Assembly: GCA_003488145.1 (NCBI GenBank)
Contig: DNMQ01000375.1
Span: 1-18,893, forward strand
Length of the DNA: 18,893 bases
Direction of reading: 5' to 3'
Source of the DNA: Pseudomonas sp.
GTDB lineage: Bacteria; Pseudomonadota; Gammaproteobacteria; Pseudomonadales; Pseudomonadaceae
The position numbers were made by a program, and so were the translations under genes. Shown one piece after another: positions 1 through 8,385 of the stretch. Every line of letters begins with the position of its first letter. Position 1 is the stretch's first letter. The notes beneath the pieces are model-generated. The model saw nothing but the letters and a program-made list of their open reading frames with translations. It did no database searches and was not told where the DNA came from.

Positions 1-62
1 CGCGTGGTGATCGGCTGGAAATGCCGGTAATCGTGGCGCAGGTGCTTGGGTTGCTCAGGCAT
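1..62 (-). CDS. Acyl-CoA thioesterase-like protein, N-terminal fragment
   Basis: Only the first 20 codons lie in the window; the gene continues past position 1. The minus strand starts with ATG at 62 and reads MPEQPKHLRHDYRHFQPITT with no stop. This start resembles the N-terminus of Pseudomonas hot-dog-fold thioesterases (4-hydroxybenzoyl-CoA thioesterase/YbgC-like), in which the Y-x-H-F-x-x-I-x-T-R segment opens the first strand. That match is from memory and is not proven by 20 residues. It lies 33 bp after the alcohol dehydrogenase stop on the same strand, behind a possible terminator. The ribosome site is weak (GGAA about 8 nt upstream). Confidence 0.5.
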   Translation of the reverse strand, partial: MPEQPKHLRHDYRHFQPITT

Positions 63-85
63 GGGTGGTTTCCGCGTGAAGTAGT

Positions 86-105
86 AAAAAGGCGCTCAAT
101 ACGCC
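86..105 (-). terminator. Possible intrinsic terminator overlapping the alcohol dehydrogenase stop
   Basis: On the minus strand GGCG (105-102) can pair with CGCC (94-91) around a 7-nt loop and is followed directly by five T (90-86). The stem uses the last codons and the TGA of the alcohol dehydrogenase gene. It is only 4 bp, so termination may be weak. Confidence 0.4.
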
Positions 106-1259
106 GCCTGATAGATCGCCAGCGCATCGGCTTCGGTGACTTCGCGCGGGTTGTTGACCAGCAGGCGCTGCTGCAGCATGGCCTCCTTGGCCAGCTGCGG
201 CAGCATCTCCTCCGGCACGCCGGCATCGCGCAGCCGCGTCGGCAGGCCAACGCGCGCGCTCATTTGCTCGAATTCCTCGATCAGCTGTTCGGCGTAGGTC
301 GATGGGTCCTCCGTGCGCAGCCGATCGCCGAGGATGATCGGCGCCAGCTCGCCGTAATGCGTGGTCGCCGCGCTGACGTTGAAGCGCAGCACCTGCGGCA
401 ACACCAGCGCGTTTGACAGCCCGTGCGGGATATGGAAATTGCCACCCAGCGGATAGGCCAAGGCATGCACCGCCGCCACCGGCGCGTTGGCGAACGCCTG
501 CCCGGCCAGACACGCGCCGAGCAGCATGGCTTGGCGCGCCTCGCGATTGCTGCCGTTGTGCACCGCCTCGTCGAGGTTGGCCGCCAATAGACGCAGGGCT
601 TCACGGGCCAGCAGGTCCGACATCGGATTCTTTTTCAATGCGCTGGTGTATGCCTCGATGGCATGCACCATGGCGTCGATGCCAGTCGCTGCGGTGACTG
701 CAGGCGGCAGGCCAAGGGTGAGATCGGCATCGAGCAATGCCAGATCGGGCAGCAGCAGAGTCGAGACCACGCCCATCTTGGTGGTTTCGCCAGTGGTGAT
801 GATGGCGATCTGCGTGACTTCCGAGCCGGTGCCGGCGGTGGTCGGCACCTGAATCAGCGGCAGGCGCTGGCCCTTGGCATTGCCGACGCCGTAGATGTCC
901 TGCAGTGATTGGCCGCAGTCAGGATGCGCCAGCAAGGCGACCAGCTTGGCGACGTCCATCGAGCTGCCGCCGCCGAAGCCGATGATGAGATCGGCACCGC
1001 ACGCTTTAGCCTGCTCGACCGCAGCCATTACGATATTTTCTGGCGGATCGGCGATGACCTGATCGTACACAGCGACCTGCAGCCCTTCCGCCTCGAAGCC
1101 AGGCAAGACCTCATTGAGCAAGCCGAAACGGGTAATACCCGGATCGGTGACGACCAATACGGAACGCGCCCCGCGCTCCTTGCAGAGGCTAGCCAAACGG
1201 CGAGAAGAGCCGGGCTCACAGATCAATTGCGCGGTTGTGGCAAAGCTGAACGGATGCAT
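96..1259 (-). CDS. Iron-containing alcohol dehydrogenase
   Basis: 387 aa, the usual length for group III metal-dependent NAD(P)-linked alcohol dehydrogenases (AdhB/YiaY-like). It would interconvert primary alcohols and aldehydes in the cytoplasm. The N-terminal half holds the nucleotide-binding GGGS motif (about residues 97-100) with DVAK following. The C-terminal all-helical half has the metal ligands in family positions: D195 and H199 (GIDAMVHAIEAY), H265 (AVHALAYPLG) and H279 (HIPHGLSNA). The start at 1259 is chosen because AGGAGG lies 4 nt upstream (1264-1269); an in-frame longer start at 1295 would run over the promoter. It is probably monocistronic or co-transcribed with the thioesterase at 62. 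The natural substrate cannot be told from sequence. Confidence 0.93.
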   Translation of the reverse strand: MHPFSFATTAQLICEPGSSRRLASLCKERGARSVLVVTDPGITRFGLLNEVLPGFEAEGLQVAVYDQVIADPPENIVMAAVEQAKACGADLIIGFGGGSSMDVAKLVALLAHPDCGQSLQDIYGVGNAKGQRLPLIQVPTTAGTGSEVTQIAIITTGETTKMGVVSTLLLPDLALLDADLTLGLPPAVTAATGIDAMVHAIEAYTSALKKNPMSDLLAREALRLLAANLDEAVHNGSNREARQAMLLGACLAGQAFANAPVAAVHALAYPLGGNFHIPHGLSNALVLPQVLRFNVSAATTHYGELAPIILGDRLRTEDPSTYAEQLIEEFEQMSARVGLPTRLRDAGVPEEMLPQLAKEAMLQQRLLVNNPREVTEADALAIYQAAY

Positions 1260-1263
1260 GCTG

Positions 1264-1305
1264 CCTCCTGACTGTTTTTTATTCGGCTTTGGCAAAGGCA
1301 GTCAA
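1264..1305 (-). promoter_or_regulatory. Sigma-70-type promoter and ribosome binding site of the alcohol dehydrogenase gene
   Basis: On the minus strand TTGACT (1305-1300) is followed after exactly 17 nt by ATAAAA (1282-1277). AGGAGG (1269-1264) then precedes the ATG at 1259. Transcription would start near 1270, leaving a leader of roughly 10 nt. The spacing and the -35 match are good; the -10 is moderate. No operator was recognised. Confidence 0.6.
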
Positions 1306-1318
1306 CGTGAAAAAAGCG

Positions 1319-1452
1319 CCCTCACCCCAGCCCTCTCCCGGAGGGAGAGGGGGTAGTTCTGTGTTGTAGCCCAACACCGCGTCCTACCGTCACTCGTCAA
1401 TCCTTCTCCCCACTGCGGAGAGCGCTGGGGCGCCCGGCTTAGGGGTGAAGGG
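1319..1452. repeat. 134-bp imperfect inverted-repeat element (REP/MITE-like)
   Basis: The outer arms CCCTCACCCC (1319-1328) and GGGGTGAAGGG (1442-1452) are near-perfect inverted copies. Inside is a 9-bp hairpin, CCCTCTCCC (1331-1339) and GGGAGAGGG (1343-1351) with a GGA loop. A second partial hairpin (CTCC...GGAG) and a CTGGGG complement to CCCCAG follow. It encodes nothing convincing. Similar CCCTCACCCC/CCCTCTCCC palindromes are dispersed in many gammaproteobacterial intergenic regions, so this is probably a non-autonomous repeat. It lies between the acyl-CoA dehydrogenase stop and the alcohol dehydrogenase promoter. Confidence 0.6.
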
Positions 1453-1536
1453 AGCAAGGAATGGCCTCGGACAAAACTAGGCATCGCCAGTAAACCGACT
1501 TTGATCTACTGCGAGCCCCGCGCGGGTCAGCCTCAC

Positions 1537-3327
<1,791 letters not shown>

Positions 3328-3329
3328 GC

Positions 3330-4568
3330 TCACGCCTCCTTCTTGTGGTCGGCGAAGCGGCCGCCGAGGGTCGCCAAACTGTCGATCAGATCTGCAGGTT
3401 TCCAATGCTCACCGTGCTGCTCAGCCAGCGAGTTCAAGCGATCACGAATGACCGGTAGACCCTGCTGATCGGCCCAGGTCATCGGCCCACCGACTTCGGC
3501 AGGAAAGCCGTAACCATAGAGGTAGACGGTGTCGATATCGGCGCTGGACTCGGCCATGCCTTCCTCGAGAATCTTCGCGCCCTCATTGACCAGCGCCAGC
3601 AGGCAGCGCTCGAGGATTTCCTCACTGCCAATCTCGCGACGCTCATAGCCGAGGCGCTCGGACTCACGCTGCACCAGCGCGTCGACCTCAGGATCGTGCT
3701 CGGCCTGGCGGCTGCCCTCGGCGTAGCGGTAGTAGCCCATGCGCGATTTCTGGCCGAAGCGGCCCAGCTCGCAGAGACGATTGTCGACCTGCACCTCAGG
3801 CTCATCCTGGCCCTTGCCGGCCAGTTCGCGGGCGCGCCACTCCAGATCGATACCGACCACGTCGTACATGCGGAACGGGCCCATGGCAAAACCGAAGCCC
3901 TGCAGCGCGGCGTCCACCTGATGCGGGTAGGCGCCTTCGAGCAGCATCATCCGCGCCTCGCGCACATAGGTGGCGAGCATGCGGTTGCCGATGAAGCCCG
4001 GGCAGTTGCCGGCGACCACACTGACCTTGCCCATGCGCTTGCCCAGTTCGGTCGATGCTTCGAGCACCGCTTTGGAAGTCTTCGCGCCGCGGACGATCTC
4101 CAGCAGTTTCATGATGTGCGCTGGGCTGAAGAAGTGCAGACCTACAACCTGCTCCGGGCGCTTGGTGACCGCGGCGATGGCGTCGATATCCAGCGCGGAG
4201 GTATTGCTGGCAAGGATGCCGCTCGCCTTCACGATGCCGTCCAGCTCGCGGAAGATGTTCTGCTTGAGCTCGAGGTTTTCGTAGACCGCTTCGATCACCA
4301 GATCCACATCGGCCAGCGCCTGGTAATCGGCCGCCTTGCTGATGCAGGCCCGGCGCGCCTGCGCCTGAGTCTCGTCGATCCGGCCCTGCCGCACATTGTG
4401 CGCGTAGGTGTCAGCCACCACGCTCAGCGCCTGCTCCAGCATCTCGGGATTGTTGTCCAGCCAGCGCACCTGCACGCCGGCGTTGGCCAGGCTCATGACG
4501 ATACCGCGGCCCATGGTGCCCGCGCCGATCACGGCGGCGGTCTGGATATCGAAGCGGTCTTGGCTCAT
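3330..4568 (-). CDS. 3-hydroxyacyl-CoA dehydrogenase
   Basis: 412 aa. Oxidises 3-hydroxyacyl-CoA to 3-ketoacyl-CoA with NAD in beta-oxidation. The Rossmann domain begins at once with AAVIGAGTMGRGI (11-23). The active site is present: S124 (SNTSALD), H145 (GLHFFSPAH), E157 and N195 (GNCPGFIGNR). Two C-terminal 3HCDH helical domains follow, so the enzyme is monofunctional; no enoyl-CoA hydratase domain is seen. The start at 4568 has GAGG about 9 nt upstream; the longer in-frame start at 4610 would cross the probable promoter. It is the first gene of an operon with the acyl-CoA dehydrogenase, divergent from the LysR gene at 4671. A hydratase and a thiolase to complete the cycle are not in the window. 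Confidence 0.95.
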   Translation of the reverse strand: MSQDRFDIQTAAVIGAGTMGRGIVMSLANAGVQVRWLDNNPEMLEQALSVVADTYAHNVRQGRIDETQAQARRACISKAADYQALADVDLVIEAVYENLELKQNIFRELDGIVKASGILASNTSALDIDAIAAVTKRPEQVVGLHFFSPAHIMKLLEIVRGAKTSKAVLEASTELGKRMGKVSVVAGNCPGFIGNRMLATYVREARMMLLEGAYPHQVDAALQGFGFAMGPFRMYDVVGIDLEWRARELAGKGQDEPEVQVDNRLCELGRFGQKSRMGYYRYAEGSRQAEHDPEVDALVQRESERLGYERREIGSEEILERCLLALVNEGAKILEEGMAESSADIDTVYLYGYGFPAEVGGPMTWADQQGLPVIRDRLNSLAEQHGEHWKPADLIDSLATLGGRFADHKKEA

Positions 4569-4627
4569 TGCAGCTGTCCTCGTTGCAAGGCTGGAAAAAC
4601 TGGAGACCAACGATAGACGAAGACGCT

Positions 4628-4646
4628 ACTATTTTTGAAATTTAGT
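4628..4646. promoter_or_regulatory. Candidate LysR-type operator between divergent genes
   Basis: The 102-bp gap between the two divergent starts holds ACTA (4628-4631), 11 AT-rich bases, then TAGT (4643-4646): a short interrupted dyad in the T-N11-A style used by LysR regulators. Only four bases per arm match, so this is suggestive. A site here would sit over both promoters, giving autoregulation and control of the beta-oxidation pair. No clear -35/-10 pair was seen for either gene. Confidence 0.35.
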
Positions 4647-4670
4647 CTTGTGATGTTTCGGATTCACCAA

Positions 4671-5570
4671 ATGAATATCTACAACTTCGACCTCAACCTG
4701 CTCCGTGTGCTGGACGCCCTGCTGCGCGAGCGCAACGTCTCGCGGGCGGCGGAGCGGCTGTCGCTCAGCCAGCCGGCAGTCAGCAACGCGCTCAATCGCT
4801 TGCGTGAGTTGCTCGACGACCCGCTGCTGGTGCGTGCCGGCCGAGCCATGCAGCCGACACCCAGGGCGCTGGCACTGGAAGCACCGATCCGTCACGCGCT
4901 GCAGCAGATCGAGCACAGCCTGATTGCCGGCGAAGCCTTCGATCCGGCGCGCAGCCACCAGCGTTTCCGCATCGCCGTGACCGACTATGCCGAGCTGATC
5001 TGCATGCCCGCGCTGATGCGGCGGCTGGCCGAGCACGCACCCGGCATCCAGCTGGCGATCCAGCACCTGACGCCGACGCTGCCGGTCGAAGCGCTGGACA
5101 ACGGCGAGGTCGACCTGGTGCTCGGGCGCTTTCTCGAGGTGCCGTCACGCTTTCACGTACGTCGCTGGGCCAGCGAGACGCTGCAGGTGGCGGTGCGGCG
5201 CGACCACCCGCTGCTGATGGCGGGGCTGGATCTGGATGCCTTTCTGCGCCTGCGCCACCTGTGGGTGCATGGTGGCCAGACCCGCGGCATGGTCGACCAG
5301 TGGCTGGAAGCCCAAGGGCTTGAACGCAAGGTCGTCTACACCACGCCGAACTACCTGCAGGCCGCGCATATCGTCGCCAGCAGCGACCTCGCTGCCGTAC
5401 TGCCGACCCAGTTGGCACGCTATTTCGCCACGCTGCTACCGCTGCAAACCTTCGATCTGCCGTTCGATCTCGGCACCTTCGCGCTGGATACCGTCAGCGT
5501 CGCACAGCGACAGAACGACTCGGCGCTGCAATGGCTGATCGAGCAGATAGCTGCCGTGGCACCTGGCTGA
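4671..5570 (+). CDS. LysR-family transcriptional regulator (NodD-like)
   Basis: 299 aa. The N-terminal winged helix-turn-helix (about 5-65) reads FDLNLLRVLDALLRERNVSR then AAERLSLSQPAVSNALNRLR, a typical LysR DNA-binding domain of the NodD/SyrM-like branch. The rest (about 90-295) is a periplasmic-binding-protein-like effector domain. The start at 4671 (MNIYNFDLN) fits the family; in-frame ATG 4653 and TTG 4635 lie upstream without a better ribosome site (GGA at 4660-4662 serves 4671). Transcription is away from the 3-hydroxyacyl-CoA/acyl-CoA dehydrogenase operon, the usual layout for a LysR protein controlling its neighbour; a fatty-acyl or acyl-CoA effector is therefore a reasonable guess, not shown. 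Confidence 0.93.
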   Translation: MNIYNFDLNLLRVLDALLRERNVSRAAERLSLSQPAVSNALNRLRELLDDPLLVRAGRAMQPTPRALALEAPIRHALQQIEHSLIAGEAFDPARSHQRFRIAVTDYAELICMPALMRRLAEHAPGIQLAIQHLTPTLPVEALDNGEVDLVLGRFLEVPSRFHVRRWASETLQVAVRRDHPLLMAGLDLDAFLRLRHLWVHGGQTRGMVDQWLEAQGLERKVVYTTPNYLQAAHIVASSDLAAVLPTQLARYFATLLPLQTFDLPFDLGTFALDTVSVAQRQNDSALQWLIEQIAAVAPG

Positions 5571-5640
5571 GCGGCGAAGCGAGCGCAACGAATCGCACGC
5601 CTGGCTAATATCCATTTGCTAGTATCTCCCAGCTTTTCCG

Positions 5641-5655
5641 TCGGGAATTTCCCGA
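5641..5655. promoter_or_regulatory. Perfect 15-nt palindrome upstream of the stressosome operon
   Basis: TCGGGAA-T-TTCCCGA is a perfect dyad with 7-bp arms, 112 bp before the rsbR start and inside the only untranslated stretch in front of the operon. GCTTT and AAAGC flank it as weaker outer arms. It could be an operator or an RNA hairpin in the leader. No regulator family is recognised. A TAGTAT at 5620-5625 could be a -10 box but has no fitting -35. Confidence 0.4.
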
Positions 5656-5766
5656 AAGCAGGCGACTGCGGCCGGCTGCGCGGAACATCGCAGCAAGGTG
5701 GATATCTACTCTTGCTAATGCGCCATGGTGAACATGGACGATCAAATCAAATCCGGAGCTAGACCT

Positions 5767-6615
5767 ATGGCGGCCCTGCTGCAACGTACCACCGACACCA
5801 TCACTCGCAATCAGGCCGAACTGCTCAGCAGCTGGAAGTCCGACCTGCAGAATCTGGGCGGCTATCACAACGTCAAGCCCGAAGAACTGGCCCAGCAGAC
5901 CGTCGACTTCATCCGTCAGCTGATCAGCGGAACGGCAGACGGCTCGGCCGATATCAACGGTCCGGCCTGGGACGGCATGCGTCTGTATCTGGAAAAACTC
6001 TCGCGCAGCCGCGCACTGCTTGGCATGGATTCGCAACAGACCGCCGGCTTCATCTTCGCCATCAAGCGTCCGCTGATGGCCCTGCTGCAGAGCGAGTACG
6101 CCAATGAGCCGGCAGTATTCGCCGAGCAGCTGTGGGCGGTATCCGAGCTGATCGACAGCCTGGGGCTGTACACCGTACGCACCTTCCAGAAGTCCCGCGA
6201 AGAAGTGATCAAGCGTCAGCAGGAAGAGCTGCTGGAGCTGTCGACTCCGGTGGTCAAACTGTGGGATGGCGTGCTCGCCCTGCCGATGATCGGCACCCTC
6301 GACTCGCAGCGCACCCAGGTGGTGATGGAATCGCTGCTGCAGCGCATCGTCGATACCGGTTCGGAGATCGCCATCATCGATATCACCGGTGTGCCGACGG
6401 TCGACACCCTGGTCGCCCAGCATCTGCTGAAGACGGTCACCGCGATTCGCCTGATGGGTGCCGACTGCATCATCAGCGGCGTGCGTCCGCAGATCGCGCA
6501 AACCATCGTGCACCTGGGCCTGGACCTGCAAGGCATCGTCACCAAGGCCAGCCTGGCCGACGCCCTGGCCCTGGCCCTGCGCCGTTCCGGCCTCACCGTG
6601 ACGAAGGCCGTCTAA
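5767..6615 (+). CDS. rsbR: RsbR-type stressosome scaffold / sensor protein
   Basis: 282 aa. In Bacillus, RsbR and RsbS form the stressosome shell that holds the RsbT kinase until stress. Here an all-helical N-terminal domain (about 5-150; LLQRTTDTITRNQAELL...W) of RsbRD type would be the sensor; it is not obviously a globin. The C-terminal STAS domain (about 158-270) has IIDITGVPTVDT (203-214) and GVRPQIAQTIVHLGLDL (238-254), the two segments that carry the phosphorylated threonines in Bacillus RsbR. The start at 5767 is preferred because GGAG lies 8 nt upstream; in-frame ATGs at 5725 and 5734 have no ribosome site. First gene of a six-gene overlapping operon; its TAA shares an A with the rsbS ATG. 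The signal sensed is unknown. Confidence 0.9.
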   Translation: MAALLQRTTDTITRNQAELLSSWKSDLQNLGGYHNVKPEELAQQTVDFIRQLISGTADGSADINGPAWDGMRLYLEKLSRSRALLGMDSQQTAGFIFAIKRPLMALLQSEYANEPAVFAEQLWAVSELIDSLGLYTVRTFQKSREEVIKRQQEELLELSTPVVKLWDGVLALPMIGTLDSQRTQVVMESLLQRIVDTGSEIAIIDITGVPTVDTLVAQHLLKTVTAIRLMGADCIISGVRPQIAQTIVHLGLDLQGIVTKASLADALALALRRSGLTVTKAV

Positions 6616-6977
6616 TGGATCGCATACCCATTCTGCGGATGGGCGAGTTTCTGCTCGTCACCATCCAGGTCGACATGCACGACCAACTGGCGATGACCCT
6701 GCAGGACGACCTGGCCGAACGCATCAGCGCGACGTCGGCAAAGGCCGTGCTGATCGATATCTCCGCACTGGACATGGTCGACTCCTTCATCGGCCGCATG
6801 ATCGGCACCATCTCCGGCCTGTCGCGGATCATGGATGCCGAGACCGTAGTGGTCGGCATGCAGCCGGCCGTGGCCATCACCCTGGTCGAACTCGGTCTCG
6901 ACCTCCCTGGTGTCAGCACCGCATTGAACGTCGAGCGCGGCATGCAGCTGCTGCGCGCCCGCGTGGCCGCGCAATGA
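6615..6977 (+). CDS. rsbS: RsbS-type stressosome scaffold (STAS domain)
   Basis: 120 aa, a single STAS domain of the usual RsbS length. It begins IPILRMGEFLLVTIQ and contains LIDISALDMVDSFIGRMIG (46-64). S57 in VDSFI corresponds to the serine of Bacillus RsbS phosphorylated by RsbT to release that kinase. Only STAS is present, so it is the invariant scaffold rather than a sensor. The ATG overlaps the rsbR stop by one base and the TGA overlaps the rsbT ATG by four (ATGA), giving translational coupling and probably fixed stoichiometry. Confidence 0.93.
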   Translation: MDRIPILRMGEFLLVTIQVDMHDQLAMTLQDDLAERISATSAKAVLIDISALDMVDSFIGRMIGTISGLSRIMDAETVVVGMQPAVAITLVELGLDLPGVSTALNVERGMQLLRARVAAQ

Positions 6978-7378
6978 TCGTGCGCAGCAGCGGCAGCCAG
7001 CCGGTGCGCCTCGAACAGGATGTCGTGCTGGCGCGGCAGACCGTGCGCAAGCTGACCCAGGAATGCGCCATGCGCCTGATCGACCAGACCAAGCTGGTCA
7101 CGGCGGTTAGCGAGCTGGCGCGCAACACCGTGGTCTACGGCGGCGGTGGCGACATGGATTGGCAGCTGATCGAGGATGGCACGCGGGTCGGCGTGCGCCT
7201 GACCTTCCGCGACGAAGGCCCGGGCATCGCCGACATCAAGCTGGCCATGACCGACGGCTGGACGTCCGGTAGCGGCCTCGGCCTGGGGCTGACCGGCGCC
7301 AAGCGGCTGGTTGACGAGTTCGAACTCGACAGCACGGTCGGCGCGGGCACCCGAATCACCATCACGCGGTGGACATGA
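6974..7378 (+). CDS. rsbT: RsbT-type serine/threonine switch kinase
   Basis: 134 aa, one GHKL ATPase domain. The N box has E47 and N51 (VSELARNTVVYGGGG), followed by the G1 box DEGPGI (80-85) and the glycine-rich lid GSGLGLGLTGAKRL (99-112). In Bacillus, RsbT phosphorylates RsbS and RsbR, leaves the stressosome and activates a downstream partner (the RsbU phosphatase); in systems without sigma-B it is thought to contact other outputs. No RsbU with an RsbT-binding domain is seen here, so the likely partners are the phosphatase or the kinases downstream. Both ends are in ATGA overlaps. Confidence 0.93.
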   Translation: MIVRSSGSQPVRLEQDVVLARQTVRKLTQECAMRLIDQTKLVTAVSELARNTVVYGGGGDMDWQLIEDGTRVGVRLTFRDEGPGIADIKLAMTDGWTSGSGLGLGLTGAKRLVDEFELDSTVGAGTRITITRWT

Positions 7379-8385
7379 ACGTTCAGGGAAGCGTCACCCA
7401 AGTCCAGCTGATCGAAGACAACAGCCAGATCGGCCACGCCCGCCGGGTCGCCCAGCGGCTGGCCGAACAGCACGACTTCGACACCACCGATGCCGGGCGC
7501 GTCGCCCTGCTCGCCACCGAGCTGGGCAGTAACCTGCTCAAGCACGCCGGGCGCGGCGAACTGCACCTGCGCGTAATTCCTGGACGAGAGGGGCGCGGCG
7601 TCGAAATCATCGCGGTCGACCGCGGTCCGGGCTTCGACCTCGATCAATGCCTGACCGACGGCTTTTCCACCCGCGGCACCCAGGGCATCGGGCTCGGCGC
7701 GCTGGCGCGTCAGGCCCAGGTGTTCGACGCCTATTCCGATGCCCGCGGCTCGGTGGTGCTGGCGCAGCTGTTTCCTCGCGGCGTGCAGCCGCCGCCGTGG
7801 CGCTACGGCGTCAGTCAGCATCCCTATCCAGGCGAAACAGCCTGTGGCGACGCCTGGCAGCTGGCCTTCGATGGGCAGCGCTGCAGTGCCCTGGTCATCG
7901 ATGGCATCGGCCATGGCGAGCTTGCCCAACAGGCCGCACTGGCAGGTGCGGTGGCGTTTGCAGAATCCCCACTGGATTCCCCCTTTGCCCTGTTCAGCAA
8001 CATGCACCAGGCGATGAACGGCACTCGTGGCGGCGCCGCAGCCATCGCGCACTTCGACGGCCAGCGTCAGACGCTGGATTTCGCCGGCATCGGCAATATC
8101 GGCGCCAGCCTGATCGCTAGCGAGGGCTCGCGTGGCCTGGCCTCTCATCCAGGCATCGTCGGCGTGCGCTTTCGCAAGGCGCATGTCTTCGACTACCCGC
8201 TGGGTGAGGCGCGGCTTCTGGTGCTCTACAGCGATGGCCTGCAAACACGCTGGAATCTGCGCGACTACCCCGGTCTCGTTCACCGTCACCCGGCCATCAT
8301 CGCCGCACTGTTGCATCGCGACTTCTGCCGCGGTCGCGACGACGTGACCGTGCTGGCACTCAATCTGGAGGCTCCCCGTGGCTGA
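7375..8385 (+). CDS. ATPase/PP2C fusion phosphatase (RsbX-like position)
   Basis: 336 aa, two domains. Residues about 10-135 form an RsbT/RsbW-like GHKL ATPase: E49 and N53 in LLATELGSNLLKHAG, VDRGPGFD (81-88), TQGIGLGAL (102-110). Residues about 145-330 are a SpoIIE/RsbX-type PP2C phosphatase with metal-binding acids at D159 (CGDAW), D176 (VIDGIGHG), D287 (LYSDGL) and D322-323 (RDDVTVL). In Bacillus, RsbX removes phosphate from RsbS and RsbR to reset the stressosome; the gene order supports that role here. The fused ATPase domain is not part of Bacillus RsbX. The start is ATG 7375 in an ATGA overlap with rsbT; GTG 7369 is possible but has no better signal. Confidence 0.88.
   Translation: MNVQGSVTQVQLIEDNSQIGHARRVAQRLAEQHDFDTTDAGRVALLATELGSNLLKHAGRGELHLRVIPGREGRGVEIIAVDRGPGFDLDQCLTDGFSTRGTQGIGLGALARQAQVFDAYSDARGSVVLAQLFPRGVQPPPWRYGVSQHPYPGETACGDAWQLAFDGQRCSALVIDGIGHGELAQQAALAGAVAFAESPLDSPFALFSNMHQAMNGTRGGAAAIAHFDGQRQTLDFAGIGNIGASLIASEGSRGLASHPGIVGVRFRKAHVFDYPLGEARLLVLYSDGLQTRWNLRDYPGLVHRHPAIIAALLHRDFCRGRDDVTVLALNLEAPRG

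Noticed and set aside
1319..1452. CRISPR array or integron attC site
   Set aside because: There are no regularly spaced direct repeats and no integrase-type core sites; the structure is one folded inverted repeat.
3696..4616. 306-codon open frame on the plus strand opposite the hydroxyacyl-CoA dehydrogenase
   Set aside because: Antisense shadow; it lacks a domain and would run through the divergent promoter region.
5725..5766. Longer rsbR start at 5725 or 5734
   Set aside because: In frame, but neither ATG has a ribosome site; GGAG before 5767 is well placed and the protein fits the family from there.
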